Positions 1 through 5,656 of a DNA stretch of 7,191 nt are shown here, one piece after another (within the stretch, counting starts at the first letter, position 1; every line of letters starts with the position of its first letter). The DNA is from Chloroflexota bacterium (GTDB lineage Bacteria > Chloroflexota > Anaerolineae > Anaerolineales > Villigracilaceae): NCBI GenBank assembly GCA_021796315.1, contig JAJYOH010000306.1, positions 1 through 7,191 on the forward strand, read 5' to 3'. The translations under genes and the position numbers were made by a program. The notes under the pieces were generated by a model, which had not been told where the DNA came from, ran no database searches, and saw nothing but the letters and a program-made list of their open reading frames with translations.

Positions 1-443
1 CGACTCATGCCGTATCCACCCGCGACGAGGATATATTTCATCGTCGGCTCAGTCATCAGGTAGCGCGCACCTTGATCGAGTGCAGTGACCCAGCCTGCAC
101 ACGCAGCGTTGACATCGTAACATCCGGCTTTGTCGGCACCCAATTTATATTGCACGACAACAGACGTGCTTGGCGAGAGATAATCCGGCGTGTCGGTGGA
201 GACAATGATCAGGTCGAGGTCACCCGCCGAAAGTCCCGCGCGGGCGAGGGCTTTCTTCGAGGCTTCCACGATCAAATCGGATGTCGTTTGGTCTGGCAAC
301 ATCCAATGCCGCTCGTGAATCCCAACATTCTCGATCAGCCATTGAGAAGTGGATTCGCCCATCAGCGCGTCCACTTCGGCATTGGTAACGACTCGTTCCG
401 GGACATAACCGGCTGTTGCAAGGATTTGTACGTTGCGGGACAT
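1..443 (-). CDS. fabH: 3-oxoacyl-ACP synthase III (KAS III, FabH family), N-terminal part; runs off the left edge
   Basis: The visible 147 residues are the N-terminal half of a thiolase-fold condensing enzyme. In the family, FabH condenses acetyl-CoA or another acyl-CoA with malonyl-ACP to start fatty acid synthesis in the cytoplasm. Seen here are an N-terminal strand with GYVPERVVTN (residues 12-21), a GIHERHW segment (41-47) matching the family's GIxxR motif, the STDTPDYLSPST segment (82-93), and the nucleophile context VNAACAGW with Cys115 where FabH has its catalytic cysteine. The catalytic His and Asn would lie beyond the window edge. The ATG at 443-441 is supported by an AAGGA Shine-Dalgarno a few bases upstream. 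It follows the small gene at 466-684 by 22 bp, so the two are probably co-transcribed. HMG-CoA synthase-like or other KAS III-like enzymes, including ones in secondary metabolism, share this half, so the exact substrate is open. Confidence 0.88.
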   Translation of the reverse strand, partial: MSRNVQILATAGYVPERVVTNAEVDALMGESTSQWLIENVGIHERHWMLPDQTTSDLIVEASKKALARAGLSAGDLDLIIVSTDTPDYLSPSTSVVVQYKLGADKAGCYDVNAACAGWVTALDQGARYLMTEPTMKYILVAGGYGMS

Positions 444-465
444 GGTTCCTTCTTAGAGCATAAAT

Positions 466-684
466 TCAGGATTGGGTTTCACCACAATCCAATTCTTCGA
501 GGGGAACAAAACGGCGCATGAATTCAACCGCTTCCTGCCAGGCGCTGAAATTCAGTTCCTCGGCACTTTGAATGTGGCGGATCGCACCGCGATAAACAAG
601 ATGAACTTCATTATTAACTGGCGTATCTTCCACCACAAAGCGGATCACAAATGATGAGATGATAGGAGGGGCGCCGGAATTCAT
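466..684 (-). CDS. small conserved-looking hypothetical protein upstream of fabH
   Basis: This frame encodes 72 residues from the ATG at 684-682 and ends with TGA at 468-466. No function is recognised. The protein has a beta-like N-terminal half (ISSFVIRFVVE, then VHLVYRGAIRHIQS) and an amphipathic C-terminal helix (FSAWQEAVEFMRRFVPL), with no signal peptide, membrane segment or obvious catalytic motif. The YRGAIRHIQ and AVEFMRRFVPL segments look like a compact alpha/beta protein. An in-frame TTG at 714-712 would add ten residues, but neither start has a clear Shine-Dalgarno. The ATG is preferred because an extended -10 element ends 7 nt before it, which suggests a leaderless message. The 22-bp gap to fabH implies one operon. 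Its role may relate to that gene, but this is inference from position only. Confidence 0.7.
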   Translation of the reverse strand: MNSGAPPIISSFVIRFVVEDTPVNNEVHLVYRGAIRHIQSAEELNFSAWQEAVEFMRRFVPLEELDCGETQS

Positions 685-691
685 TGTGCAT

Positions 692-700
692 AGAATATCA
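692..700 (-). promoter_or_regulatory. candidate extended -10 promoter for the hypothetical-fabH operon
   Basis: On the minus strand the sequence reads TGATATTCT, which fits an extended -10 element (TGn followed by a TATAAT-like hexamer). It ends 7 nt before the ATG at 684, so transcription would begin at or one base before the start codon and give a leaderless message. No good -35 hexamer lies at 16-18 nt, which is tolerated by extended -10 promoters. It sits just downstream of the terminator of the large regulator gene, where a new promoter is needed. Confidence 0.4.
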
Positions 701-707
701 AAGACGG

Positions 708-723
708 GTAACAAGCGGGTTAC
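708..723. promoter_or_regulatory. short inverted repeat over the -35 region of the fabH operon promoter
   Basis: GTAAC (708-712) and GTTAC (719-723) are perfect 5-bp inverted arms separated by 6 bp. Relative to a start site at 684/685 they would cover about -24 to -39. The position suits an operator or activator site, but arms of five bases can occur by chance. Confidence 0.25.
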
Positions 724-755
724 AAAAAAATAGGGCGGGGTTGCAACCCGCCCTA
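724..755 (-). terminator. intrinsic terminator of the MalT/SARP regulator gene
   Basis: On the minus strand a GC-rich 9-bp stem (TAGGGCGGG at 755-747 pairing with CCCGCCCTA at 739-731) encloses a 7-nt loop and is followed immediately by seven T residues (730-724). This is a textbook Rho-independent terminator. The upstream arm starts with the regulator's own TAG stop codon (755-753), so gene and terminator overlap. Read from the plus strand the hairpin has no T-run, so it serves the minus strand only. Confidence 0.92.
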
Positions 756-3700
756 CGTGTTGGTCAATTTTTCGTACAGTCCCTGTGTTTCAGGTGAAGG
801 TGAGACATCCAGCTCTTCGTGCAGGATTTGGAGACAGCGTTGGTACGTCCGCGCGATCTGGCCGCGATCACCCAAACGATGGTACGCCAACATCAAATGT
901 CGGTAGGCGCGCTCCCAGCAATTGTCCAGCATCAACACACGCTGGCAAAGGTCAATGGTTTCGGTGAATTTTCCCTGCTGGATGTAGAAGTCGGATAAAC
1001 GGTCGGCGGCTTCGAGGAACATGGTCGAAAGCCGCTCGCGTTCCTCGGCGGCCCAGGTTTCGTAAAGTGTCTCAGGCAAATATTCACCGCGATACAGACT
1101 AATGGCTTTTTCGAGAAACGCCATTTTTTCGGATGTTGGTTTGGCCGCCTCACGGATGGATCCGGCGAATTGCTCAGAGTCCAGCCACAGGTCCGCGTTG
1201 AGGCGCAGGTTGTAGGTTGTCCCGTCGCGCACCACAAAAGCCGAGTCGCTGCCCGAGTCGCGTTCCGGTTCCAGCACTTGATACAACGTGTTGAGCGTGA
1301 TCTTGAAATTTCTCTGCGCGATGGATGGATCGGCTTCGGGCCAAAGATGTTCGCAAATCTGGTCGCGGTCGAGCGGCGCATGACGATTGGTGATGAGCAG
1401 TTGAAATAATTGGCGCGCCTTTTCGCGCCGCCAACCGTTGGGTGGAATTGCTTCGCTGCCTCTCCAGACCTGGAAATTGCCCAGCGTTTGGACGCGGAGT
1501 TGAAACCCTGGGTGACTCTGCACCCCGCTCAGCCCAAGTTGTTCCAGCAGGCGGACAGCGTAAGCGCCATCCCAGCCATGCTCGCGCGCAAGGATCAATA
1601 AGGGGGTGAAGATGCGTTCATCGAGCGCGCCAAGTAATGATGGATTGGTGAACAGGAAGCCGTAATCTTTTTCACGGCAGGTAGTCAATACATCAGGCAG
1701 AATGCGCTCGAGATCTTTCATTTGCTTTTGTTTGAACAGGCCAAAGCACAACCACAGACGCGCGGCAGCGCGTCCGAACGGATCGCTGCATTCCTGGAAA
1801 CCAGTCACAGCGCGGTTGAGCCATTCCTCGGCGGCTTCATAGCGCGCGGCCAACATCAGACTGGCGCCCATCGTCAGGCGCGTGAGGGAAGCGATCCACT
1901 CGTCGCCCGCCTGGTCAGCAATTTCGATGGCTTGTTGGGCATGGGCTTGAGCCAACGTCAAATCGCCTTGATAACCGCAGGCGCGGCACAAACCCCATTT
2001 GGCCTCCACGAGCAGGCGGGGTACGTTCAACGTGCGGCTGATCTCTATGGTCTTTTCAAATTGTTCGCGGGCATGAGTGTAATTGACGGAAAGCGCGTGA
2101 TCGTCGCCTGCCAGCATGAGCGCATGACCCTGACGCATGTGTCCAACAGCGGTCACGAACGGCGATTTTAAATCATCGCCGCGGCGCGTGCCTTCGAGGG
2201 CGGCTTGATAAGCCTCTTTGCCCAATCCTTGAAAGGAATAAATTAACGAGAGAATTAACATCGTCTCGCGATGCGCGCGCGGAGTTTGAACGGGCTGCTG
2301 CTTTTCGGCTTCGGCGCGTTCTTCGAGGCCGCGGCGGGCCTCGTTGAGTCGTCCGGTGCGGAGCCAGACACGGAATAGAAGTTGGTCGTTGGATGGCCCT
2401 TCGAGCCGTAAATCTTCGGCACGCTGGCGCAAACGTTCGGCTTCATCTACGTGACCGGAGTTAAGTTTGTTTTCGGCCAATAATTCATAAAGGCGCACTT
2501 GAGCTTCGCGATCCTCAAAGCCGTCGCTGAGGCGAATGGCTTCTTCAAGCAGACGTTCGGCCTGGGATGGGTTGACCGTGTCGAGATATACGCGTGCCTG
2601 TCCGCGTAAAGCGCGCGCGATACCATCTTGTTGTCCGCGTGTGCGCCAGATGGTTTCGGCCTGACGATACCAGCCCTGGGCTTCGTCGAAGCGGGAGTGT
2701 AAACGGGCCAACTCTCCCAGTGTAAAAACAAGCATAGGATGTTGGTGCAGGCTGAGGGGCGGTAAAGAAGCGATGTAGGTTGCCAGCGTATCGAGACGTC
2801 CGCTGGAAAGTAGAGTCGCGGCATACGTGTCGAGCAAATCTGCCGTCTCGTCCCAGGCTTGCGCCTCGAGCAAATGATAGATGGCGGATTCGGGATTTTT
2901 CTGATGAAGGAGGAAATAATCGGCGGCGGCACAATTCCATTGACTGCGTTGCTCGAGGCCGGACTGCTGGCGTAGAAAGTTATGGAAGATATGATGATAA
3001 CGAAGCGTTCCTTCTGCGGTCTCGACCACGAACAGATCCTGTCGGCGCAAGTAGGCCAGCATGGAAGCCGAGTCGCCTGAGTAACGACCGGCTGCTCTGC
3101 GCAGCGCGTCGCAGGTTTCTGGGGAAAGATCGCGCAGGATGGCGGTGATCAACAAAAAGTCACGCACATCATCAGGGTGGCGCGCGAAGACTTCGCGGGC
3201 AAGCACATCGAACAAAGCGTCCAATGAATCTGCCTGCCAGTGCAAAGGAAATTCGAGCACAGATGACGATTGCCCCGTGGACATTGTGTCGGCGGCATTC
3301 ATAGGATGTATACCGCCCTGCTGTGTGCGAATGCTTTGCCAGATCAATTGCAGAGCAATCGCCCAACCTTCGGTGTAAGCGAGAAGCGAATTAACTTCTT
3401 CGCTGGTGAGATCGAGGCCGTATTGTCCGGCGAACAGTGCTGAGATCTCTGAAACGGTAAAAGTCAGCGTGGATTGATCGAGGATGAGCGCTTCATCCTG
3501 CGAACGCCAGCGTGCCAATGTGGGCAGGCTGATGGTTGGGCGTCCCGAAAGCAGGACATGCACAGAAGCGGGAGCGAGGCCGATCAAGCGATCAAGAATG
3601 TGCGCCACTTCCCCGCTTTCGGTGACGATGTGAGCATCGTCCAGCACGAACAGCACAGGCTCCGTGAGATGTGCACTGAGCACGTTCAAAAATTGGTCAA

Positions 3701-4055
3701 GCACAGCGCGCCACGGGAGCGGACCTTGCACGCCGTCCCAGGCCTCGAGCATGGGAATCGGAAGGTCGGGGATTTCCGGCAAAGCTTCACGCGCCGCATA
3801 GAATAGATGCAGGAGAAAGACCAGCGGATCGTTATCCTCCTCGTTAGCCTGATACCAGATCAACGGGCGAAGCTCCGCTGCCAGTTCGGCCAGCGCGGTG
3901 CTTTTGCCGTACCCCGCGCCTGCCTGCAAAATGGTGAGACGATAATCGAGCGCCTCACGCAACACAACGCTGACGCGTGGACGCACCAGGGTTCGCGGAT
4001 TGCGCGGCGGAGGAATGATTTTGGTACGAAGAACGCGAGGGAAGGTGCGCTGCAT
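753..4055 (-). CDS. MalT-like STAND ATPase with C-terminal SARP-type winged helix and BTAD domain; transcriptional regulator
   Basis: This frame encodes about 1100 residues from the ATG at 4055, numbered here from that Met. The N-terminus carries RTKIIPPPRN, as in the MalT/LuxR-type large ATP-binding regulators. Walker A is GAGYGKST (46-53, Lys51) and Walker B is LFVLDDAH (135-142, Asp139/Asp140). A sensor-1-like LLSGRP and a TEGWAIALQL segment complete the STAND/MalT ATPase. A long helical TPR-like region follows from roughly 370 to 830. From about residue 853 (RVQTLGNFQVWRG) comes an OmpR/SARP-like winged helix with REKARQLFQLLI and DQICEHLWPEAD, then a BTAD helical domain (about 958-1098). 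Family knowledge suggests that a ligand and ATP drive oligomerisation and DNA binding. In-frame TTG 4091, GTG 4085 and ATG 4082 also exist but lie in or against a perfect dyad, and none of the starts has a good Shine-Dalgarno. The ATG at 4055 puts the family motif close to the N-terminus. Targets and ligand are unknown. Confidence 0.93.
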   Translation of the reverse strand: MQRTFPRVLRTKIIPPPRNPRTLVRPRVSVVLREALDYRLTILQAGAGYGKSTALAELAAELRPLIWYQANEEDNDPLVFLLHLFYAAREALPEIPDLPIPMLEAWDGVQGPLPWRAVLDQFLNVLSAHLTEPVLFVLDDAHIVTESGEVAHILDRLIGLAPASVHVLLSGRPTISLPTLARWRSQDEALILDQSTLTFTVSEISALFAGQYGLDLTSEEVNSLLAYTEGWAIALQLIWQSIRTQQGGIHPMNAADTMSTGQSSSVLEFPLHWQADSLDALFDVLAREVFARHPDDVRDFLLITAILRDLSPETCDALRRAAGRYSGDSASMLAYLRRQDLFVVETAEGTLRYHHIFHNFLRQQSGLEQRSQWNCAAADYFLLHQKNPESAIYHLLEAQAWDETADLLDTYAATLLSSGRLDTLATYIASLPPLSLHQHPMLVFTLGELARLHSRFDEAQGWYRQAETIWRTRGQQDGIARALRGQARVYLDTVNPSQAERLLEEAIRLSDGFEDREAQVRLYELLAENKLNSGHVDEAERLRQRAEDLRLEGPSNDQLLFRVWLRTGRLNEARRGLEERAEAEKQQPVQTPRAHRETMLILSLIYSFQGLGKEAYQAALEGTRRGDDLKSPFVTAVGHMRQGHALMLAGDDHALSVNYTHAREQFEKTIEISRTLNVPRLLVEAKWGLCRACGYQGDLTLAQAHAQQAIEIADQAGDEWIASLTRLTMGASLMLAARYEAAEEWLNRAVTGFQECSDPFGRAAARLWLCFGLFKQKQMKDLERILPDVLTTCREKDYGFLFTNPSLLGALDERIFTPLLILAREHGWDGAYAVRLLEQLGLSGVQSHPGFQLRVQTLGNFQVWRGSEAIPPNGWRREKARQLFQLLITNRHAPLDRDQICEHLWPEADPSIAQRNFKITLNTLYQVLEPERDSGSDSAFVVRDGTTYNLRLNADLWLDSEQFAGSIREAAKPTSEKMAFLEKAISLYRGEYLPETLYETWAAEERERLSTMFLEAADRLSDFYIQQGKFTETIDLCQRVLMLDNCWERAYRHLMLAYHRLGDRGQIARTYQRCLQILHEELDVSPSPETQGLYEKLTNT

Positions 4056-4064
4056 GAGATTTTC

Positions 4065-4091
4065 TTGCCCGTGAAATTTCATCACGGGCAA
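4065..4091. promoter_or_regulatory. perfect 10-bp inverted repeat at the start of the MalT/SARP gene
   Basis: TTGCCCGTGA (4065-4074 on the plus strand) and TCACGGGCAA (4082-4091) are perfect inverted arms with a 7-bp AT-rich spacer. In the minus-strand transcript the hairpin contains the alternative start codons TTG 4091, GTG 4085 and ATG 4082 and ends ten bases before the ATG at 4055. It could be a dimer operator for autoregulation or an RNA hairpin controlling initiation. Neither strand has a following T-run, so it is not a terminator. Confidence 0.6.
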
Positions 4092-4189
4092 TGCTTAAAG
4101 ATTCTACCTCAAACAATCATAGATGGCCCGGTTGTACCTGATATTTTCAACGGTGCACCGTACTCGAAAGCGAATACCTTGCGAAAATA
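4092..4189. other. 5' non-coding region of the MalT/SARP gene
   Basis: No gene is seen in this stretch. It should hold the promoter of the large regulator, but no convincing -35/-10 pair with 16-18 bp spacing was found; TAGAAT (minus strand, 4106-4101) and TATGAT are only isolated -10-like boxes. A perfect 10-bp palindrome, CGGTGCACCG, lies at 4151-4160 and another, ATTACGTAAT, at 4189-4198, overlapping the end of the adjacent remnant frame. Confidence 0.4.
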
Positions 4190-4417
4190 TTACGTAATTC
4201 TATTACTCACATATCCGTATTCGCTCACAATGGGCACTTTGTCTTCGCCAAATTTGAAATCTCTGATTTCCGGTCCGCCCGTGATAAACTGTTTCCATGT
4301 CCATTGCCCCGCCCAGGCTTTTCCTAATATCGCATTGGCGATGGTATCGCAGGGGAACACAATATTTGGCGTCTGCGAGGCTGGTTGTATCCATATACGA
4401 GGGTTCGAAGCGTTAAA
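4190..4417 (-). pseudogene. orphan 75-codon coding remnant of unknown family (C-terminal fragment)
   Basis: Reading the minus strand from just after an in-frame TAA (4420-4418) to a TAA at 4192-4190 gives 75 sense codons whose translation looks like real protein. It contains NPRIWIQPASQTPNIVFPCD, then a Trp-rich helix (ILGKAWAGQWTWKQFITGG), then EIRDFKFGEDKVPIVSEYGY. No ATG lies in this frame. The only usable starts are weak ones, such as the GTG in the NIVFPCD segment, and none has a Shine-Dalgarno. I do not recognise the family. The simplest reading is the C-terminal end of a gene whose upstream part was lost. The open end stops six bases from a perfect 40-bp palindrome (4424-4463), which may mark the rearrangement junction. 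A short functional protein using a non-ATG start is the alternative. The competing 63-codon frame at 4203-4394 has an ATG but less protein-like composition. Confidence 0.5.
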
Positions 4418-4423
4418 TTACTC

Positions 4424-4463
4424 GAACAACTACGCCCCCTGCTAGCAGGGGGCGTAGTTGTTC
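4424..4463. repeat. perfect 40-bp palindrome with no central spacer
   Basis: The left half GAACAACTACGCCCCCTGCT is followed directly by its exact reverse complement, centred between 4443 and 4444 on a CTAG core. As RNA it could form an 18-bp stem with a 4-nt loop. Neither strand continues into a T-run: the plus strand continues ATACAGAATA and the minus strand GAGTAATTTA. A standard intrinsic terminator is therefore not supported. It lies about 90 bp beyond the stop of the Rieske gene and could still act as a 3' stabilising hairpin or a Rho-assisted stop for it. Flanking target-site duplications were not seen. Confidence 0.85.
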
Positions 4464-4553
4464 ATACAGAATATAAAAAGCCTGCTATGAATACTTCTGG
4501 ACAGGGCACATAATCTACAGTTCATCTTCGGCTTCTACATTAACGTGCTCGCT

Positions 4554-5060
4554 TTAACCAGTTCGTTTGAAGGGTGGAAGCGTGACGAACAAAATTCCGT
4601 TTTTGATTTTGGCGTCAAATTCATCCAGCGGACGCGGCGGTGGGCCGCTCATAACATACCCCAACATATCAAAATGACCGTCGTGACATGGGCAGACGTA
4701 ATTTCCAATTTCCGGATACCAGGTTGCCCGGCAGCCCAAATGCGTGCAAATATCAGAAAAGACCCTCACTTCACTTTTACTCTTTCGCAGCACATACAAA
4801 CCATAATTGGTCGCCGTTCGCTCCCAGCCATTGACTTTGGTACGTGTGAACTCGAATCGTGTTGGGACCCCAATTGGATAATTTTCAAGCAGGCCCAGCG
4901 AAATCTGCGCGTCATCCAGCGCTTGATCCTGGATGGCGGGCGAAAGCAGATACGCCATTGATGGGATTCCCACCAATATGCCGATCAGTCCACCAATTCC
5001 TGCCGTGATGGTTTTGATGAAATCACGACGACTCAGTTGATTCTTGCCTGAGGTAGACAC
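4554..5060 (-). CDS. Rieske [2Fe-2S] protein with Tat-type N-terminal anchor
   Basis: This is a 168-residue Rieske protein from the GTG at 5060, numbered from there. In the family such proteins carry a 2Fe-2S cluster with two Cys and two His ligands and pass electrons from quinol to cytochrome c-type acceptors at the outer membrane face. Box 1 is CTHLGC (Cys105, His107, disulfide Cys110) and box 2 is CPCH (Cys123, disulfide Cys125, His126). The conserved Pro loop GPPPRPLD is at 139-146. A twin-arginine SRRDFIK (10-16) precedes a hydrophobic segment (about 17-40) that is probably an uncleaved membrane anchor. The GTG start has a GAAGGA Shine-Dalgarno 4 nt upstream. An in-frame ATG pair at 5147/5144 would add 29 residues but lacks one. 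No cytochrome b gene is visible beside it, so the partner complex is unknown. A bc-complex subunit or arsenite oxidase-type small subunit remain options, the former more likely from its length and CTHLGC box. Confidence 0.88.
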   Translation of the reverse strand: MSTSGKNQLSRRDFIKTITAGIGGLIGILVGIPSMAYLLSPAIQDQALDDAQISLGLLENYPIGVPTRFEFTRTKVNGWERTATNYGLYVLRKSKSEVRVFSDICTHLGCRATWYPEIGNYVCPCHDGHFDMLGYVMSGPPPRPLDEFDAKIKNGILFVTLPPFKRTG

Positions 5061-5185
5061 AATATCCTTCTTCTTATCGTATTTCAAATCCCATTCGAAG
5101 ACATAGGAATGAGATAGCGTTTCGCCAGTAATCTTCTTTCTCATCATAGTCTTATCAGCTGCGAGCGTCTTGCGCCGGATGGCGG

Positions 5186-5215
5186 TTGAGGACGATAGGC
5201 AATTTTGCCTATATG
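5186..5215 (+). promoter_or_regulatory. candidate promoter of the plus-strand operon
   Basis: TTGAGG (5186-5191) and TATATG (5210-5215) form a -35/-10-like pair with an 18-bp spacer in the divergent region, about 70 bp before the first plus-strand ATG. On the minus strand, weaker boxes (CTTGCA and TATCGT, spacing about 16) overlap the same segment and could serve the Rieske gene. Confidence 0.4.
5195..5212. promoter_or_regulatory. candidate operator: perfect 8-bp inverted repeat between divergent genes
   Basis: ATAGGCAA (5195-5202) and TTGCCTAT (5205-5212) are perfect inverted arms with a 2-bp TT spacer. The dyad occupies the spacer of the candidate plus-strand promoter and overlaps the possible minus-strand -10. 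A dimeric repressor bound here could control both the Rieske gene and the plus-strand operon. There is no T-run suited to a terminator. Confidence 0.5.
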
Positions 5216-5288
5216 CAAGTAAGTGAAGTAGCCCTGAGTGTTCATTGAAGGAATCCCTAAAATAGCATTACCAGCCTTGAGGCACTTT

Positions 5289-5639
5289 ATGAATAATCTC
5301 TCCCCATTCCTTACTTTGAAATGTTCCTGCAATGAGGCGTTGCAATGGTCAAGTCAAAACCTGACGCGGAACGGATTGCGCGTCATACAAACTTTTGACT
5401 TGCATACTGCGCGCCATGCGCTGAAAGATTGTCTCTGTCCTCATCATGGGACAAGCAAATGCGATTGTCAAATGCTTATTCTGCTCGTTTATGGTGAAGC
5501 ATCAGAACCAGCCACATTAATCCTGCACGGCAATAATGAACAAACCTGGTTGTCACTTGTCAGTCCGCCGTTGCAACGCGTCGACCCAATCATTCGATCA
5601 TCCATCGAGCAGTCGCTTCAAATCAAATTCTCAGGATAA
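5289..5639 (+). CDS. hypothetical CxC-rich protein, first gene of the two-component operon
   Basis: This frame encodes 116 residues from the ATG at 5289, chosen because GAGG (5279-5282) lies 6 nt upstream. An in-frame upstream start at 5238 has less support. No family is recognised. Six cysteines occur as three CxC pairs: Cys12/Cys14, Cys48/Cys50 and Cys58/Cys60. The last two pairs form a compact CLCPHH-x4-CDC knuckle with two histidines, which suggests zinc, iron or another metal, or thiol redox chemistry. Around it is an alpha/beta pattern (GLRVIQTFDLHTARHAL, MLILLVYG, PATLILHG, TWLSLVSP). No signal peptide or membrane segment is seen, so it is probably cytoplasmic. It lies 17 bp before the DUF2085 gene and is likely co-transcribed with it and the regulator genes. 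A metal- or redox-binding accessory to the membrane protein or kinase is inference only. Confidence 0.72.
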   Translation: MNNLSPFLTLKCSCNEALQWSSQNLTRNGLRVIQTFDLHTARHALKDCLCPHHGTSKCDCQMLILLVYGEASEPATLILHGNNEQTWLSLVSPPLQRVDPIIRSSIEQSLQIKFSG

Positions 5640-5656
5640 CAGGGTATCATAAAGAC

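Noticed and set aside
72..521. Plus-strand open frame of 149 codons at the left end
   Set aside because: It is antisense to the FabH coding region, whose minus-strand translation shows the catalytic cysteine context and family motifs.
4203..4394. Minus-strand ATG frame of 63 codons overlapping the remnant
   Set aside because: Its composition is less protein-like than the alternative minus-strand frame, and it has no ribosome binding site.
4398..4430. GGTTCGAA motif resembling a tRNA T-loop
   Set aside because: The flanking bases do not form a T-stem and no acceptor, D or anticodon arms can be drawn around it.
3807..4445. Long plus-strand open frame of 212 codons
   Set aside because: Its first part is antisense to the Walker A-containing N-terminus of the MalT/SARP gene, where codon structure clearly favours the minus strand, and the rest crosses the non-coding stretch. 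Its translation has no domain-like pattern.
4424..4463. Palindrome as an ordinary Rho-independent terminator
   Set aside because: No T-run follows the hairpin on either strand, unlike the clear terminator at 724-755.
4442..4465. Seven-codon minus-strand frame MNNYAPC inside the palindrome
   Set aside because: It is a by-product of the palindrome; it has no Shine-Dalgarno, no downstream gene in leader position and no run of regulatory codons.
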